Shown piece after piece: positions 23,554 to 34,594 of a stretch of 64,000 bases of DNA. How positions within the stretch are numbered: position 1 is the first letter of the stretch; every line of letters begins with the position of its first letter. Made by a program: the position numbers and the translations under genes. The notes beneath the pieces are model-generated. The model had not been told where the DNA came from and did not search any database. It was given only the letters and a program-made list of their open reading frames with translations. The DNA comes from Deuterostichococcus epilithicus (lineage: Eukaryota; Chlorophyta; Trebouxiophyceae; Prasiolales; Stichococcaceae). The stretch covers positions 620,001 to 684,000 of the forward strand of contig JAVTLE010000013.1 in assembly GCA_033439295.1 (NCBI GenBank), given 5' to 3'.

Positions 23554-24346
23554 TCCAGGTGAGGCAATGCTGCGCCTCTTATCCAGTCGGAATGTCTGAT
23601 TGAGCTGGCCCGGCGGTCTGTGATGGCGGAGAGAGCCTGGAGTTTGCTTGTTGCTGGGTTTCTATCTGTCCTGCAATCCTTTTGGCAGTGGTGGTGCTGC
23701 AGCCCCTGCACCAGCCCGAGAAAAATCTCTGCGCTTCGGCGTTGCGACGGACGTGAGGGGCTGCAAATGCCACTGCACCTCCGATGAGCCAAATGGTTTC
23801 AAAATCTTTAAAAATCTTCAAAAATTACGAATTTTCGCGGCACGTGCCCTCCGACACTTCCGCGCTTGGACAGTCCTTTGACACTCACGGCGCCTGCACG
23901 ACTTGTTGCCGACTGATAAAAGCATGCAATATCGAATGCATGCAGCCGCGGCTTGACAGTGCTGCCGGCGACCGCCTGCAAAGCCAGCTCGGTCGGACCC
24001 GCAGCTTCCGGCACCGAGGGTGCCAGATTGACGGAGGCAAGTGGCTCCGAACGCGAAACACTTGAATGAATTTGCCGATCGAGGCTCAAATATTGATGAC
24101 GCCGCTTCATTGGCCGCGGATTCCCCGTTGGCAACGAAACGTCGGAGAGCATATAGCGGAGCAGCCGTGTGGTGTTGACGCCACTACACCTGCCTGCCAG
24201 AGAACATTGTTATTCTGCATCCGCGGAATCTTCGATGTCGTTGGTGTGCACCCCCGGATATTGAATTATCCTTGACCTGACACTACTGCGCAATTTGCTG
24301 GTGCAGGTGCGGTCCAGCGCCCAACGTGAGGCCTGCCATAGCACAA
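23554..24346. promoter_or_regulatory. Putative bidirectional promoter region
   Basis: About 790 bp between divergent starts of the MerT/HMA gene (minus) and the nodulin-like transporter (plus), with AT-rich runs around 23796-23830. No motif assigned. Confidence 0.3.
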
Positions 24347-27300
24347 ATGGACGGAGAAAGTCTTGTGGACCCGCTGCTGCCGCCTTCCGGCTCGCAGGCG
24401 CCCCTCACTCGGCCGCGGCTGTTCATCAATCCATGGGTGGCATTTGCCGCGTGCACGGTGCTGCAGATGCTGTCAGGCGTCCAGTATGTAGTCGTCCTGT
24501 GGGCCGGGGACCTCAAGGAAATCTTCGGGTACAGTCAGGCCCAGATCCAGGGCATGATCTCGCCGCCGTTCTTCGTGGCCGTCATCGGCTGGCTGCCGGG
24601 GCTGACCTATGACGCCCTCGCCCGCCGCCACCGCCTCGGCCCCAGGTGACTGTTGGCGCCCTGAACATATGCTGCAGCTCGTGAATTTCTCTCCAAATAA
24701 TGGTGCCACCTTCCGAGCAACAGTGCTGAAGCATTCCGCCTTGACGTGCACTGCGAGTTTCCGCCTTGATTCGGCAGGGTTGTCATCGCCGTCGGGCTGG
24801 TGCTGCACTTCTTGGGGCACTTTGGCCTGTTTCTGGGCGCCACTGGCCTTTTATCGCTGCGCTACTGGCAGGTGTTTTTTTTTCCACTGCTGACTGACGG
24901 GCGCTGCCAGCTCCCCAATGCCTGAACGCACCTCGGCAACCGGTCGAGCTTGACATGACATGAACGAGCACTCCTCCCAAACCCATGTGCAGGTGGTGAC
25001 CCTGGCAGTGGTCGGCTTGTCTGGCGGCGGGTGGACTGATACTGCCGCCATCGCCACCAGCATTCGTAACTTTCCACGCCACAGGGGCTCCGTCGTTGGT
25101 GAGGTTTCCTCGGCCATCATGATGCATCTGCATAGATTGGCACCTGCAGTCTTGACACCCCATTAAAAACCAAGATTTTGTTGAGTTATTAGAAATATAA
25201 TGCGTGTTTTTGCAGGCATTCTGAAAGCGTTTGTCGGCCTCAGCGGCTCCGTGTTCACCACTGTGTACATGGGCGCCTTCAAGCCCCACATGCTGCACTT
25301 CCTGCTGTTCCTCGCCGTTGCCCCGCCGCTGGTGGGCCTGGCGCTCGTGGGCTTCGTCAACGCGGTGCCGCCGCGGTCGCAACCGCGGACGCCGCTGCCG
25401 GCGATCCGTCAGGGCGTGCTTAGCCAGGCTGCCGGAGGTGGGTGCACTTCGATCTGCCAATGTCTGGGCACGGCTCTCCTCCTTGGCATCCAACAGCATG
25501 CTTGGCCTGCCAGGCTGCGCTCAAGAGAGCCGCACATTACACTGTGCAGATCAAATGGGGTGTGCCTGTCGTCAGGTGCCCTTGTAACAGGCAAGCGGAA
25601 TCGATGACTGATGCTGATCTTCGTGTTGGCACAGACGTGCGGCTGCAAGCGGCGTATCTCGCCGTGCTGCTGCTGGCCTTCTACCAGCTGGTCATCTCAG
25701 CGGTGGCAACGTCCGATGAGCGGACGCCCACAGAGCGGCGGGCCTTTCTGACCGGCACCCTGGCACTCATTCTGCCGCTGGCGCTGCTGCCATTGGGCTC
25801 TGGCGGGCTGCTGTGGCGCGGCGACCTCAATGACAGGTGGCCTCTTGGCTCGTGGTTCACAAAGCAGCACTGCGGGCTGCTTTGTTGCGGCGACCTGAAC
25901 AACAGGTGGGTGTCGGGAAGCAGCCCCGATGGTGTTGCGAGCTGGCTGCTATCATTGACATCTCGGCTCAGAGGAAGCACACCTCCATTCCTGCTTGATC
26001 GGAGGCCAAACCTGAAGTTGCCTGCGCTGCCGTCAGGGAGGAGCTGCATGACGCTTCGCCAAAGAAGGGCAGCACGGCGCATGCGGCGGAAGAGGGGGGC
26101 GGCGGAAAACCATCGCTGCTGGGCCTCAAGCGGTGCGTCGGCACCTTCTGCGAGCGGTCTAGAGCAAACAGGACATGCTTTTCCTGTGCCATCTGCGAAG
26201 CAGCTGCAGCAAGGACCTTGTCACATCTGCAGCGGTCGTGTGGACATGAAAGGCAGCATCAGGTCTGCGCAGTGCACTTGCACTTGCGGCCACTGTCAGT
26301 GGACACAAGCAACTGCAGATATTGCAAGCTGTGTGACCCGCTGCGCTTCAGGAACATGTTCTGGCTGCACGCTCGTGCTGGCGCAGCGCCCGCCACAGGA
26401 CAGGCGGGACCTCTGCTGTCGGACAAGTCGGCCTGCATGTGCTCGGAGGCTGGCCCGCTGCTGTGGGCGCCGCTGCCGCAACACGAGCCGCCGAGGCGGT
26501 GGGGTCCGGCTGCCAGCCCTGCAGCAGGTAGCACCGCGGCAGCTCACGTGCCCGCGCCGCCTGCTGCGCCCGGGCCGGCGCCAGCAGTGGAGCAGCTCTT
26601 CTGCACCCAGCAGCAGCACCATCAACTGAGCACGCCACGAGAAATCCAGGCGCCTCAGAAAGCAGCGGCAGCGGCGGCGGCGGCTCGACATGGCGGCGTT
26701 GCGGGAGGCATGCAGATCGGCGCGCACCGGCCGGCGGCGGCGGCATCAGCCCCCATCACCATTGGCGGCCGTCGCCACGACTGGTGGGCTGTGCAGCTGC
26801 AGGAGCACCGCGCGGGGTTCGTGCGGCGTTGCGACCTGCAGGTTGACAAGGTGCATTTCATTCTGGCAGCCGTGCCTGACGCTCTGCTGCATTTGCCCCT
26901 GCACATGCTTTCTGGCCTGCGCGACCAGAGCTCGACGGGAGCCAGCTAATCTGGTGCATGAATTTTCACCTGTCTGCCCACCTGGCGCTGAGCTCCTGCT
27001 GACACAAATACCGTGCGCGGCAACTGCGGTGCCCTCGCCCTGTACCAGATGAGTACATAGTGCTGAACTGACTCGCCGGCTCTGGTTCAGCAGGACGGCG
27101 CCGGACCCGCAGACCCCTGCCAAGAGTTGGGCGAGCCGCCGGCCGGCGGTCGGCTGCCGACGCTGATGTGGGACCGCCGCGTCCCCGCCGCAGGGGCGGT
27201 GGCTGCTGGCGAGGCCGCAGCCGTAAGTGCCGCCGCCGTGGCGCGGCAGCCGGCACGCCGGCCTCAGCCGGCTCGCCGACAGCGGCGACGCAAACTTCAT

Positions 27301-29338
27301 CGCTGACGGCATCGGCGGCGGACACTCTCAGCCCGGTTGGGCCGGCCGTCTCGTACATCGCGGAACACGCGCTGCTGCTGCACCCGGCGGACTCTGCCTC
27401 TGGCGCCTCCACCCTGCTGCTGCTGCCCTCGCGCGGGCAGCAGGGCTTGGCGTGCCATGACGGCATCACGCCCGGCTCTGCGGCCACCAGCCTGCACGAC
27501 AGCTGCCTGCACCTCAGCCGCCCCGGCAGTGGCCTGCGGGCGTCTGGCACCGGCGGGGCTGGCGGCGCCGGCAACGGCGGCGGCCACGATTGCATCATCA
27601 CAGAGGAGCGCGCCGGAGCGGTCGTCCCGGACGAAGAGGACCCCTCGGACCTGACGCCGCTGCAGTGCCTGGCCAGCGTCGACTTCTGGCTGCTGTTCAC
27701 CATCTTCGGCACCGGGGCGGGCTGCGGCCTGATGCTCATCAACAACCTGGGTGCGCCTCCCCCAGAGGCGATGCCGTAGTTTGGAGTCTTCCCAAGTCTC
27801 AGTTGTCAAAACTTAGCTGTTGTGTCGCGACTGTCTGGTTGTTTCGACCGGGGCAGCCCGGTACCACCTGCTGCGCATTGATGCTCTTTCCAATGCAGCG
27901 GCACCGCCGCACATGCGATGGAGTGCCTTACTGAACTGTCGAACCCATTCCTCTCGTCAGCCTGTTAATCGTGCCGTCATTCTGGTCGCCCCGTAGGCGG
28001 TCTGGTGCAGAGCCTGGGCGGCGAAGTGGACGGCCATGATGTGCTCGTGTCCTTCTTCTCCGTCATGAACGCCGTGGGCCGCCTCGCCTTCGGCTTCTTC
28101 CCGGAGCGCTGCCTGCACAGCTTTGGCGTCCCCCGGTGAGGAAATACTTCAGGGTACTTCTCTGTGCGGCGTGCCGGGCAGAGCGTTCGCCTGTGCCTTG
28201 CTGCCCGGCTGCCCTGACGCAGAGACGCCGGGAAGCGTCTGCGTGGCTGTGGGGAGGCGCCGCCAGCTCTATGTGCCAGTGTGGGGCTGAGCATCTGCGC
28301 GAGTCACCTGGGCGCCATCCACGGCACCGGACCTAGGAAGGGCGGCTGCTCTTCCTCCCGATATGAATGATCCGAGTACTCGACCAGCGCCACAGGACGG
28401 CATGGCTGGTGGTGGCGTGCGCTATGACGGCCGGCGTCTGCGCCTGCACTGCACTGGCGGCCGTGCCCGCAGGCCTCGTGACGGCCACGCTTGGTGCGCC
28501 CTGCCAGCGCTCAAGCTTGACCAGTGAAGTCGTCTGCAACATTGTCGTAGCGCCCAGCAATTGTGGGACAACTGGGTCCTGGTGATGACATGGCAACACA
28601 GTGCCGGTCAACGCAATCAGATCGCACTTGCGCATGCCGTGGCTGCAGGCATGGCGACAGGCGACGGGAGCGGGCTGTCCTGTCCCACATGCTAAGATAG
28701 CTCCCTTCAACGCTGTGACAAGACGCCCTGCTGCCACGCAGGCGGCGGTGCCGCGTACGGCGCAATGTGGGGCCTCATGCCGGCGGTCGCCTCGGAGCTG
28801 TTCGGGCTTACGCACTTCGCCACCGTCTACTGCGCCCTGGGCTTCGCAACGTCCGTATCGGCATACCTCATGGCCACGCAGCTGGCGGGCAGGCTGTACG
28901 AGGCGGCTTCCGCGGCGCACGGCGGCGACGGCCACGAGTGCTTCGGCGACGACTGCTTTGGGTGGGTGCCCATCTGCCGCACGCATGCGCATGTTTGCAG
29001 CCTGCACGGGTTTCTACCAAGGTTGCTTCAGCCCCACTGTCACTGTGCCGCTAGTGTCGACCGACAGACGATGCCTTGGAAGGGGATTATTCAGGCAGGC
29101 GACTTGAGCTCGGCGTGTGCGGGCTCAGGTCACTGCTCAAGGTGCTGATATATTTTGCAGGCCCGCCTTCCTCATCGCTGCTGGCCTGGCGTGCCTCGCA
29201 ACCGTGCTGGCGGCAGTTCTGGCATGGCGCACACGTGGCGTCTACCGCCGGCGGCGGCCTTTCAATGACCTGGACTGCACCATGCCTGCAGCCGCCGCAA
29301 CAAGCGCAACCGCATCACCAATGGTCGTTCGAGTCTGA
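24347..29338 (+). CDS. Nodulin-like major facilitator superfamily transporter
   Basis: Multi-pass membrane transporter of the nodulin-like (NFD4-type) MFS family; substrate unknown. Exons: 24347-24645, 24778-24871, 24993-25098, 25216-25437, 25635-25836, 27332-27750, 27997-28135, 28396-28493, 28742-28961 and 29161-29338, about 658 residues with consistent phases. Landmarks: NPWVAFAACTVLQMLSGVQY (family N-terminal helix), LKEIFGYSQAQIQGM, VVIAVGLVLHFLGHFGLFLG, GILKAFVGLSGSVFTTVY, a long Ala/Gly/Ser cytosolic loop, then the C-terminal half beginning LQCLASVDFWLLFTIFGTG, GLMLINNLG and VSFFSVMNAVGRLAFGFFPE. The tail YRRRRPFNDLDC is basic. Intron 25837-27331 is long (1.5 kb) and could hide another loop exon. 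An in-frame decayed copy of the exon 5 edge follows exon 5. Confidence 0.9.
25872..25905 (+). repeat. Decayed copy of transporter exon 5 3' edge with intact donor
   Basis: CGGGCTGCTTTGTTGCGGCG.. ending AACAG|GTGGGT repeats the exon 5 end (CGGGCTGCTGTGGCGCGGCG.. ending GACAG|GTGGCC at 25836). Exactly 69 nt separate the two donors and the frame stays open, so use of the copy would insert 23 residues. Confidence 0.92.
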
Positions 29339-29967
29339 ATAGTGCCGCAGATGGGCCGTGCCACAGCAGCGCTGCCACCCTGCCGACGGCTTGGATCGGT
29401 ACAGTGTGATCAGGGTCTGCCGGTGGCGGTGAGCAGTGCTGGCGGTGCACCAAGATGCTGAAGAGTCACAGTTAGAAACCCACAATCAGACACACAAACC
29501 ATAAACCCTGCTCTGCTCTGTTTTAAACTGCAATAAGTGCAAGTTGACTTGAACTCGAACTGCCAGCAGGTATATGTCCATGACGTTGTCATATTTCCAG
29601 TCGGAAACGGTGTTGATCAATTGAGGTGCAGGGTTAGGATTGTGTCACACTAAACTTTGAACCGAAAGTTGCCTGCTGCTGCATTGGACCGTGGCGGGTT
29701 TCTTAGGCTTTCCATCTCAAATTCAATCTCAATGCCGGGGAAACACAAATTACAGTGATGAATCACAGTGATGTACACACCAGCCAAGAGTGCCCAGCAA
29801 TGAATATCTTTCACATACCTAGTGCCACAAACGAGTGTCGTCTCACAGCTCGCCCGTGCAACTGCCTCGTGCAGCAAGTGAGGGCCAGACGCCCCAGGCT
29901 GTGCACGCCATAGCTACACAGAATCCTTCCTACATGCGCAGCGCCGTCCGCCTGCTTGACGGGCGCC
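29339..29967. other. Convergent intergenic region
   Basis: Tail-to-tail spacer of the transporter and D27. It contains a telomere-like AAACCATAAACCCTG near 29500. No exon supported. Confidence 0.5.
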
Positions 29968-31309
29968 TCAGTAGGTCTGCAGCTTGTGGCAGGGCTGGTC
30001 CGCCCGCCCCTCTGCACAGGCACTGGGGCAGCCGACCAGGCAGGGCTGCCGCGACGCCTCATCCGCCTCAGTCGGCGGCGGCCGCTGCCCGAAAGTCATG
30101 GTGCACTCATAGGTCTCAAAGTTGGGCTCCATTGTCAGCGGCATTCCCAGCTGCTCTGTGAAGAACGCCTGCACAGGCACATGCCTCACGGATGTGACTG
30201 ATAACGAATGGAGCGAGCACAAGAAAATTTTACAAGAACATCTCACAGGCTGACCCACAAAGGTACACATCAAAGGAGCACAGCCGGGAATGAACTTGCC
30301 TGGGTTGGCGATTTGCAGAGGTTCACGCACATGCCAGCACATGCCGACTCTGCCAGGTACCTGCAAACCAGTGACGCAACTTTGAGATGATTCAGAGAGG
30401 TGCATTTGCAGTATTTTGGAGCTGTGACTGCCTGTTCCGCCTCTCATTTGCATTGGGTTGCCATTTGCAAAGGGCCGAGGCCGCCTTGGGCTCGCCAAGC
30501 GGACATCCTGACCTGCAACGCTTGATGTGGACGCCGCTGCGCTGTGTGACACCGTTCACCTCCACATCCACCCGCTCCATGGGCCCCACCTGCGGATAGC
30601 GCCCCGAGCCTGAGTCTCCCCTGTGTTGCATCTGTTCATGTTGTAGCACCGGCGTCACACAGGATAGGAGACGAGGTGGGATCACAGACCAGCGGAGCCG
30701 CAGCCGCTTACGAGCCAAGAGAAGAAGGCGGGTGTGATGAGGGCATTGAGCTCTGCGCCCCACTTTGAGTAGGGGAACAGCCGCCTGAACCACGGCTGGA
30801 TGGCTGGAAAACCGGCAATCACAGCGGCGCGCTGCTGCTCCGCCGTCTTGCCCTGCAGCAAAATACCCGTGGATCATGTTGTGGAGCTCGCTCTGATGCG
30901 TGACATGCGGCATGCTGATGTTGAGCTCGCTCTGTTTGTGCAACGCGCAGTCTACCTTCATGAGCGCTCGCGACACTTCAATCATGCCACCGTACGTTTC
31001 CGGCCCGCTGTCCCAGCCGGCTTCGCTCTGCCAGCCCGCCAGGTTGCCATAGGCTTTGCGGCACATCCCGATGAAGGCAGCGTCCATTGCGCTGTCGCTC
31101 CATTCAACTACCTCTGCGTTCTGAACGCCCGGCGGCGCCGGAATGCGGTAGGTCTGAGCGCGATCCTGTGCAGCAGCGCTGAGGACCCTGCGACTTCGGC
31201 TTTTGCAATGTAATATGGAAGCGGTATGGCTGCCTGAGAGCCGTCTGAGGGCATGGCGCTGCGGCAGACATGCTGGCGGGGCTCGCAGCCAGCCAGCTGC
31301 TGCTAGCAT
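29968..31309 (-). CDS. D27: Beta-carotene isomerase D27-like, plastid
   Basis: Iron-containing plastid enzyme that in plants interconverts all-trans and 9-cis beta-carotene, the first step to strigolactones; an alga may use it in carotenoid or retrograde chemistry (inference). Five exons: 30956-31309, 30712-30852, 30513-30589, 30300-30360 and 29968-30168; 277 residues. Exon 1 opens with an Arg/Ser/Ala transit peptide (MLAAAGWLRAPPACLPQ). The DUF4033 domain shows YLAESACAGMCVNLCKSPTQ, FFTEQLGMPLTMEPNFETYE, CTMTFGQRPPPTEAD and a Cys-rich end (QPCLVGCPSACAEG), all hallmark D27 blocks. The intron after LCKSPTQ begins GCAAGT, a classical GC-AG intron. The gene is divergent from NAA50. Confidence 0.94.
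30169..30299 (-). other. GC-AG intron of D27
   Basis: Donor CAG|GCAAGT after the conserved CKSPTQ and acceptor TGCAG before AFFTEQLG. This is the standard GC-AG donor form. Confidence 0.9.
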
Positions 31310-32253
31310 GTATATGCCTGGCGAACGGTGGAAGCCTCAAGATGAACCTGAGCAGTGTTGACCAGTGGGCGTCTGCAATAGCAAAGAAGGAAGAATGCAG
31401 CAAGGCATTCGTCGTCCGTGATGATGTCCTGCAGGGTTTGAGCTGGAGGGCTTAATTGTGCGCAAACGAAGACTTTGATGTCTGCAGCGGCAGTGCGGCA
31501 CTCCGTGGACACTCTTAGAGTTGTGTGATCGTGGATTGCTTTGGTGGTCGGCTACCGTTCAGGTCGTTGTACACATACAATACTTGCCGGCCGAGCTCAG
31601 AGATTGCACTGGCCATCACGGTCACCAACGTCAGGCTTTGAGATCAGTCGCTAGAGCTGAGATGGTGTGAAACAGACTTCGGGTGCCAAGTATCGGCAGC
31701 GGTATGCGTACAGCCCGCCCTGATCTTTTCGCAAGGATCCCGGCTGCGGCTCTTCGTCCACTCCCCGCTGCACGAGGTCGGCAGCGCGTCGCGGTCACGA
31801 AGACATCTGCAAGGCAAGCACCTAAGTGCATGCAGATGCTGGAGCGAGGTCTCCGTTCACTGTGAATTCGTCATGGCACATGGAATCAGCAGTTTGAACG
31901 CCCCCAGCGCTGCTGAGGGATCGGACTTGCCGCACCGCAATATCCTCTTTCAATCCATCCGATCAGATTGATGTTTCGAAGCCAGCGCGGTTTGTCGCCG
32001 GGCTGGTGTGCGCCCTGCTGCTTCCCACCACTTCCGCAGGAAGCCGGAGGCCGACTGAGGCGCCACGGCCATTAGTTCGAATCTGTCATGCATATCCACT
32101 TAGAAGTACCCTTTCTTCAAGCTCAGCATTCGCGGCGATCTTAGTGCTGACCGCATCAGCAATTAGAATTAGTCTATCTCGTTGACGCGGGTCTGAGAGG
32201 TCCCTCCGGCTGCAACTCTCACGCACGTTCTTTCTGATCACAGCGGTTTGGAC
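31310..32253. promoter_or_regulatory. Divergent intergenic region between D27 and NAA50
   Basis: About 940 bp head-to-head spacer that must contain both promoters. Nothing coding is supported; no motif assigned. Confidence 0.35.
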
Positions 32254-33656
32254 ATGGGCACGGGTCAGAAGCTGCAGGTCACCTTCGACGGGCTGCTGCC
32301 GAAGAATATTGAGCAGCTGAAGATGCTGAACGCGGCGCTGTTCCCCATCAAATACCAGGCGAGGATGGCATCCCAGCGCATAGACTGCCACAGTGCAGCC
32401 TCATATTCTGCACGTCATCCGATGGCATGACACGGCGGTGGATATAACACGATACCTGCGGATTGTGCCACAGGACGGCTTTTACAGGGAATGCTGCGCA
32501 GCCGGCGACGTCACGCAACTAGGTGAGTGGCTTTGCAACATGTGGCGTGCCGTGAAGAGAAGTGCATGTCAGCACTGATCTTCAAGGACCCCACATGAAC
32601 TGATCATCGTTGCTCACATTGCATTCGTTTCCATGTCGGGTTGTGCCAGGCAAAGCGTGATTACATCACTCCAGGATTGCCGAACCAGCTCAATGAGACG
32701 ACTGCTTGGCTCGCGACTTACAGCCTCCGGCACATGCATCTGCAGCATACCACAACGACGTACTGGTGGGCGCAATCGCATGCCGCTTCGAGCTGCAGCC
32801 CGACTACAGCGCCAAAGTGAGTGCTGCCTGCCTGCGGCACACCGGACATGCGGGCTGCGGCTGACCGTACGTCCCTCGCCTGCCAGCTCCAACCACTGAC
32901 GCGGCCGGCAATCAGCTGCCGGCAATGCGGCCAGCGTGAACCGCTAGGCATTCGACAAGCGCCCTCGACCCGCTTGTGGCTGACACGCTGCCGGTGCCGG
33001 GTGCAGATGTACATCATGACCATTGGTGTGCTGGCGCCCTACCGCGGCATGGGCCTCGGTGCGAGTTCGCTGCGCCCGCTGGCATTGATCGACAGATTGT
33101 GGTATCGCCTGCAGCGCGCAGGGCTGCACTTGAGAGCCTGATGCCGGTCCGCACGCGTAGCACAATGGGCTGTGTGCTGCTGCGATGCCGGGTCTTCCCA
33201 CAGAGCTGTCACAGCTGAGCCTGTCGCGTACTTGCATCAGACTGCTTGGCTGTCGATGCGCAGGTCGGCAACTCATAGAGCGGTCGCTGGATGTTGCGAA
33301 GAGAGACCCCAACATCAAGTCAGCCTACCTCCACGTGCAAGCTACCAACGAGGTGCAGCCCTACACTTCGAACCCTCGACACATCAGCATGCCATGTCAC
33401 GCTCTGTGCCAGTCCGCGGCTGCAGGCCGGCTGCAGGCCGGAGCTCATATGCTGATTGGCAGACAAAAATGCAACTCGACCCACCGGTGGCACAACCAAC
33501 GTGCAGGAAGCGGCAAGCTTTTACAAGAAGTTTGGGTTCCGGGAAACGGAGGTGGTGAAGGATTACTACAAGCTGGCGGACGGGCGCGACGCCCTCATCC
33601 TCAGCCGCAGCCTGGCAGATGAGCCCGAGCCGGTGCCGGCGGTGCAGCCGTCGTAA
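32254..33656 (+). CDS. NAA50: N-alpha-acetyltransferase 50 (GNAT family)
   Basis: Catalytic NAA50 acetylates nascent N-termini starting with Met (NatE) beside NatA on the ribosome. Six exons: 32254-32358, 32474-32522, 32746-32816, 33007-33058, 33264-33352 and 33507-33656; 171 residues against 169 in human. The start ATG gives GTGQKLQVTFDGLLPKNIEQ, aligning with the plant N-terminus. Then come LNAALFPIKYQ, AYHNDVLVGAIACRFE, YIMTIGVLAPYRGMGLG (the acetyl-CoA-binding RxxGxG/A loop, here Y-R-G-M-G-L-G), SAYLHVQATNE and EAASFYKKFGFRETE. Intron 1 starts GC. The last exon's 3' edge is repeated just past the stop codon. Everything from exon 4 on lies in the 11-kb duplicated segment, whose second copy (from 44024) is decayed. 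Confidence 0.95.
32359..32473 (+). other. GC-AG intron of NAA50
   Basis: Family alignment requires PIKYQ joined directly to DGFYRE, which sets the donor at CAG|GCGAGG and the acceptor at CACAG 32473. A GT donor 40 nt further on would insert a dozen residues into a conserved block. Confidence 0.85.
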
Positions 33657-33659
33657 CAG

Positions 33660-33720
33660 GTCGTCCTCAGCCGCGGCCTGGCAGACGAGTCGTCAGCAGC
33701 GGCGGCGGCTCAGGTGTCCT
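33660..33720 (+). repeat. Copy of the NAA50 coding end past the stop codon
   Basis: Reads VLSRGLADE after the TAA at 33654-33656, repeating ILSRSLADE of the last exon. The same double structure is present in the decayed NAA50 fragment of unit B (44600-44710), so the local repeat predates the 11-kb duplication. Confidence 0.88.
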
Positions 33721-34594
33721 AACAGCACAGCCGCAGCAACTCAGTCAACTCTCACATCAGCGCCATGCAGCCGTGTGGCGGGGCGAGGCCCTTGGTGAAG
33801 CGAGCTGCGGGCCTGCGGCGACGGCGAATGCGGCACAATGGTTATTGCGGTGGCTGCCGCGGTGCCGCGCTGATCTGGCGAGCTGGTGGACCAAAGCAGC
33901 AGTATCTGTGGTGCGTGGCGCGGTGGCCCTTGGGTCGGCAGGCAACTGTGTGGACTCGGCACGTGCGGTCCCAGTGCTGTGCTAGGCCTGTCCAGATAGC
34001 CACCTAAGCATCGGCAATGAGTGCACGAAGCCGTCAATGGCGAAATGCAGCCACCGCGGCGACGTCGAGCGCAGAGGCAGCAGCGGCATCAGCGTGCATC
34101 TTGGTGTCGCACAAGATCGTCTGCTAGCGCTGTGCCCTCGTTGGCAACGTGCAGTCCGACTAGCTAGCAAGGGCAACAGGCAGCGCGGAAGACCCTGTGT
34201 GCATGCCGCTAAGCAACGACCTAAATCATCAGCGTTGGAGTTTGTGATTTCCTAGCAGATGTAGACTTCCAAAGCAGCAAGTTTCAATCGTCAGGAAGAT
34301 TTAGCCATTCATTTGATGTTTAGCTTCGCCAGCCTCGAAGCCTTTAAAACTGGTGGTACAACGTGTGTGCAACGCGCCAATTACACACTAGGTAGGTAGA
34401 CTCTAGGAAGACTTGGCTGCTTAGGGCCTCTGAAATAGGACAGTTTCGCAACCCAGCGCTGCATATCATGAAGATCATGTGCCAACGAGTTCATAGTCTA
34501 TCCAGCACTGGCACTTGTATGTACAACCCACTGCTGTTTGGTCGCAACCCTGTCGCAACTCGTCAAGGAAGCGGCATGCGCAGAATCTGTGCCG
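33721..34594. other. Convergent intergenic region
   Basis: Spacer between NAA50 (plus) and aminopeptidase A (minus). Sequence at 34085-34170 has a recognisable counterpart in unit B near 45005-45075. No gene. Confidence 0.5.

Noticed and set aside
25442-26629. Plus-strand open frame of 395 codons over the transporter loop region
   Set aside because: It contains exon 5 in frame but then reads through a consensus donor and the decayed exon-edge copy into sequence without transporter features; the spliced model keeps phase to the conserved C-terminal half.
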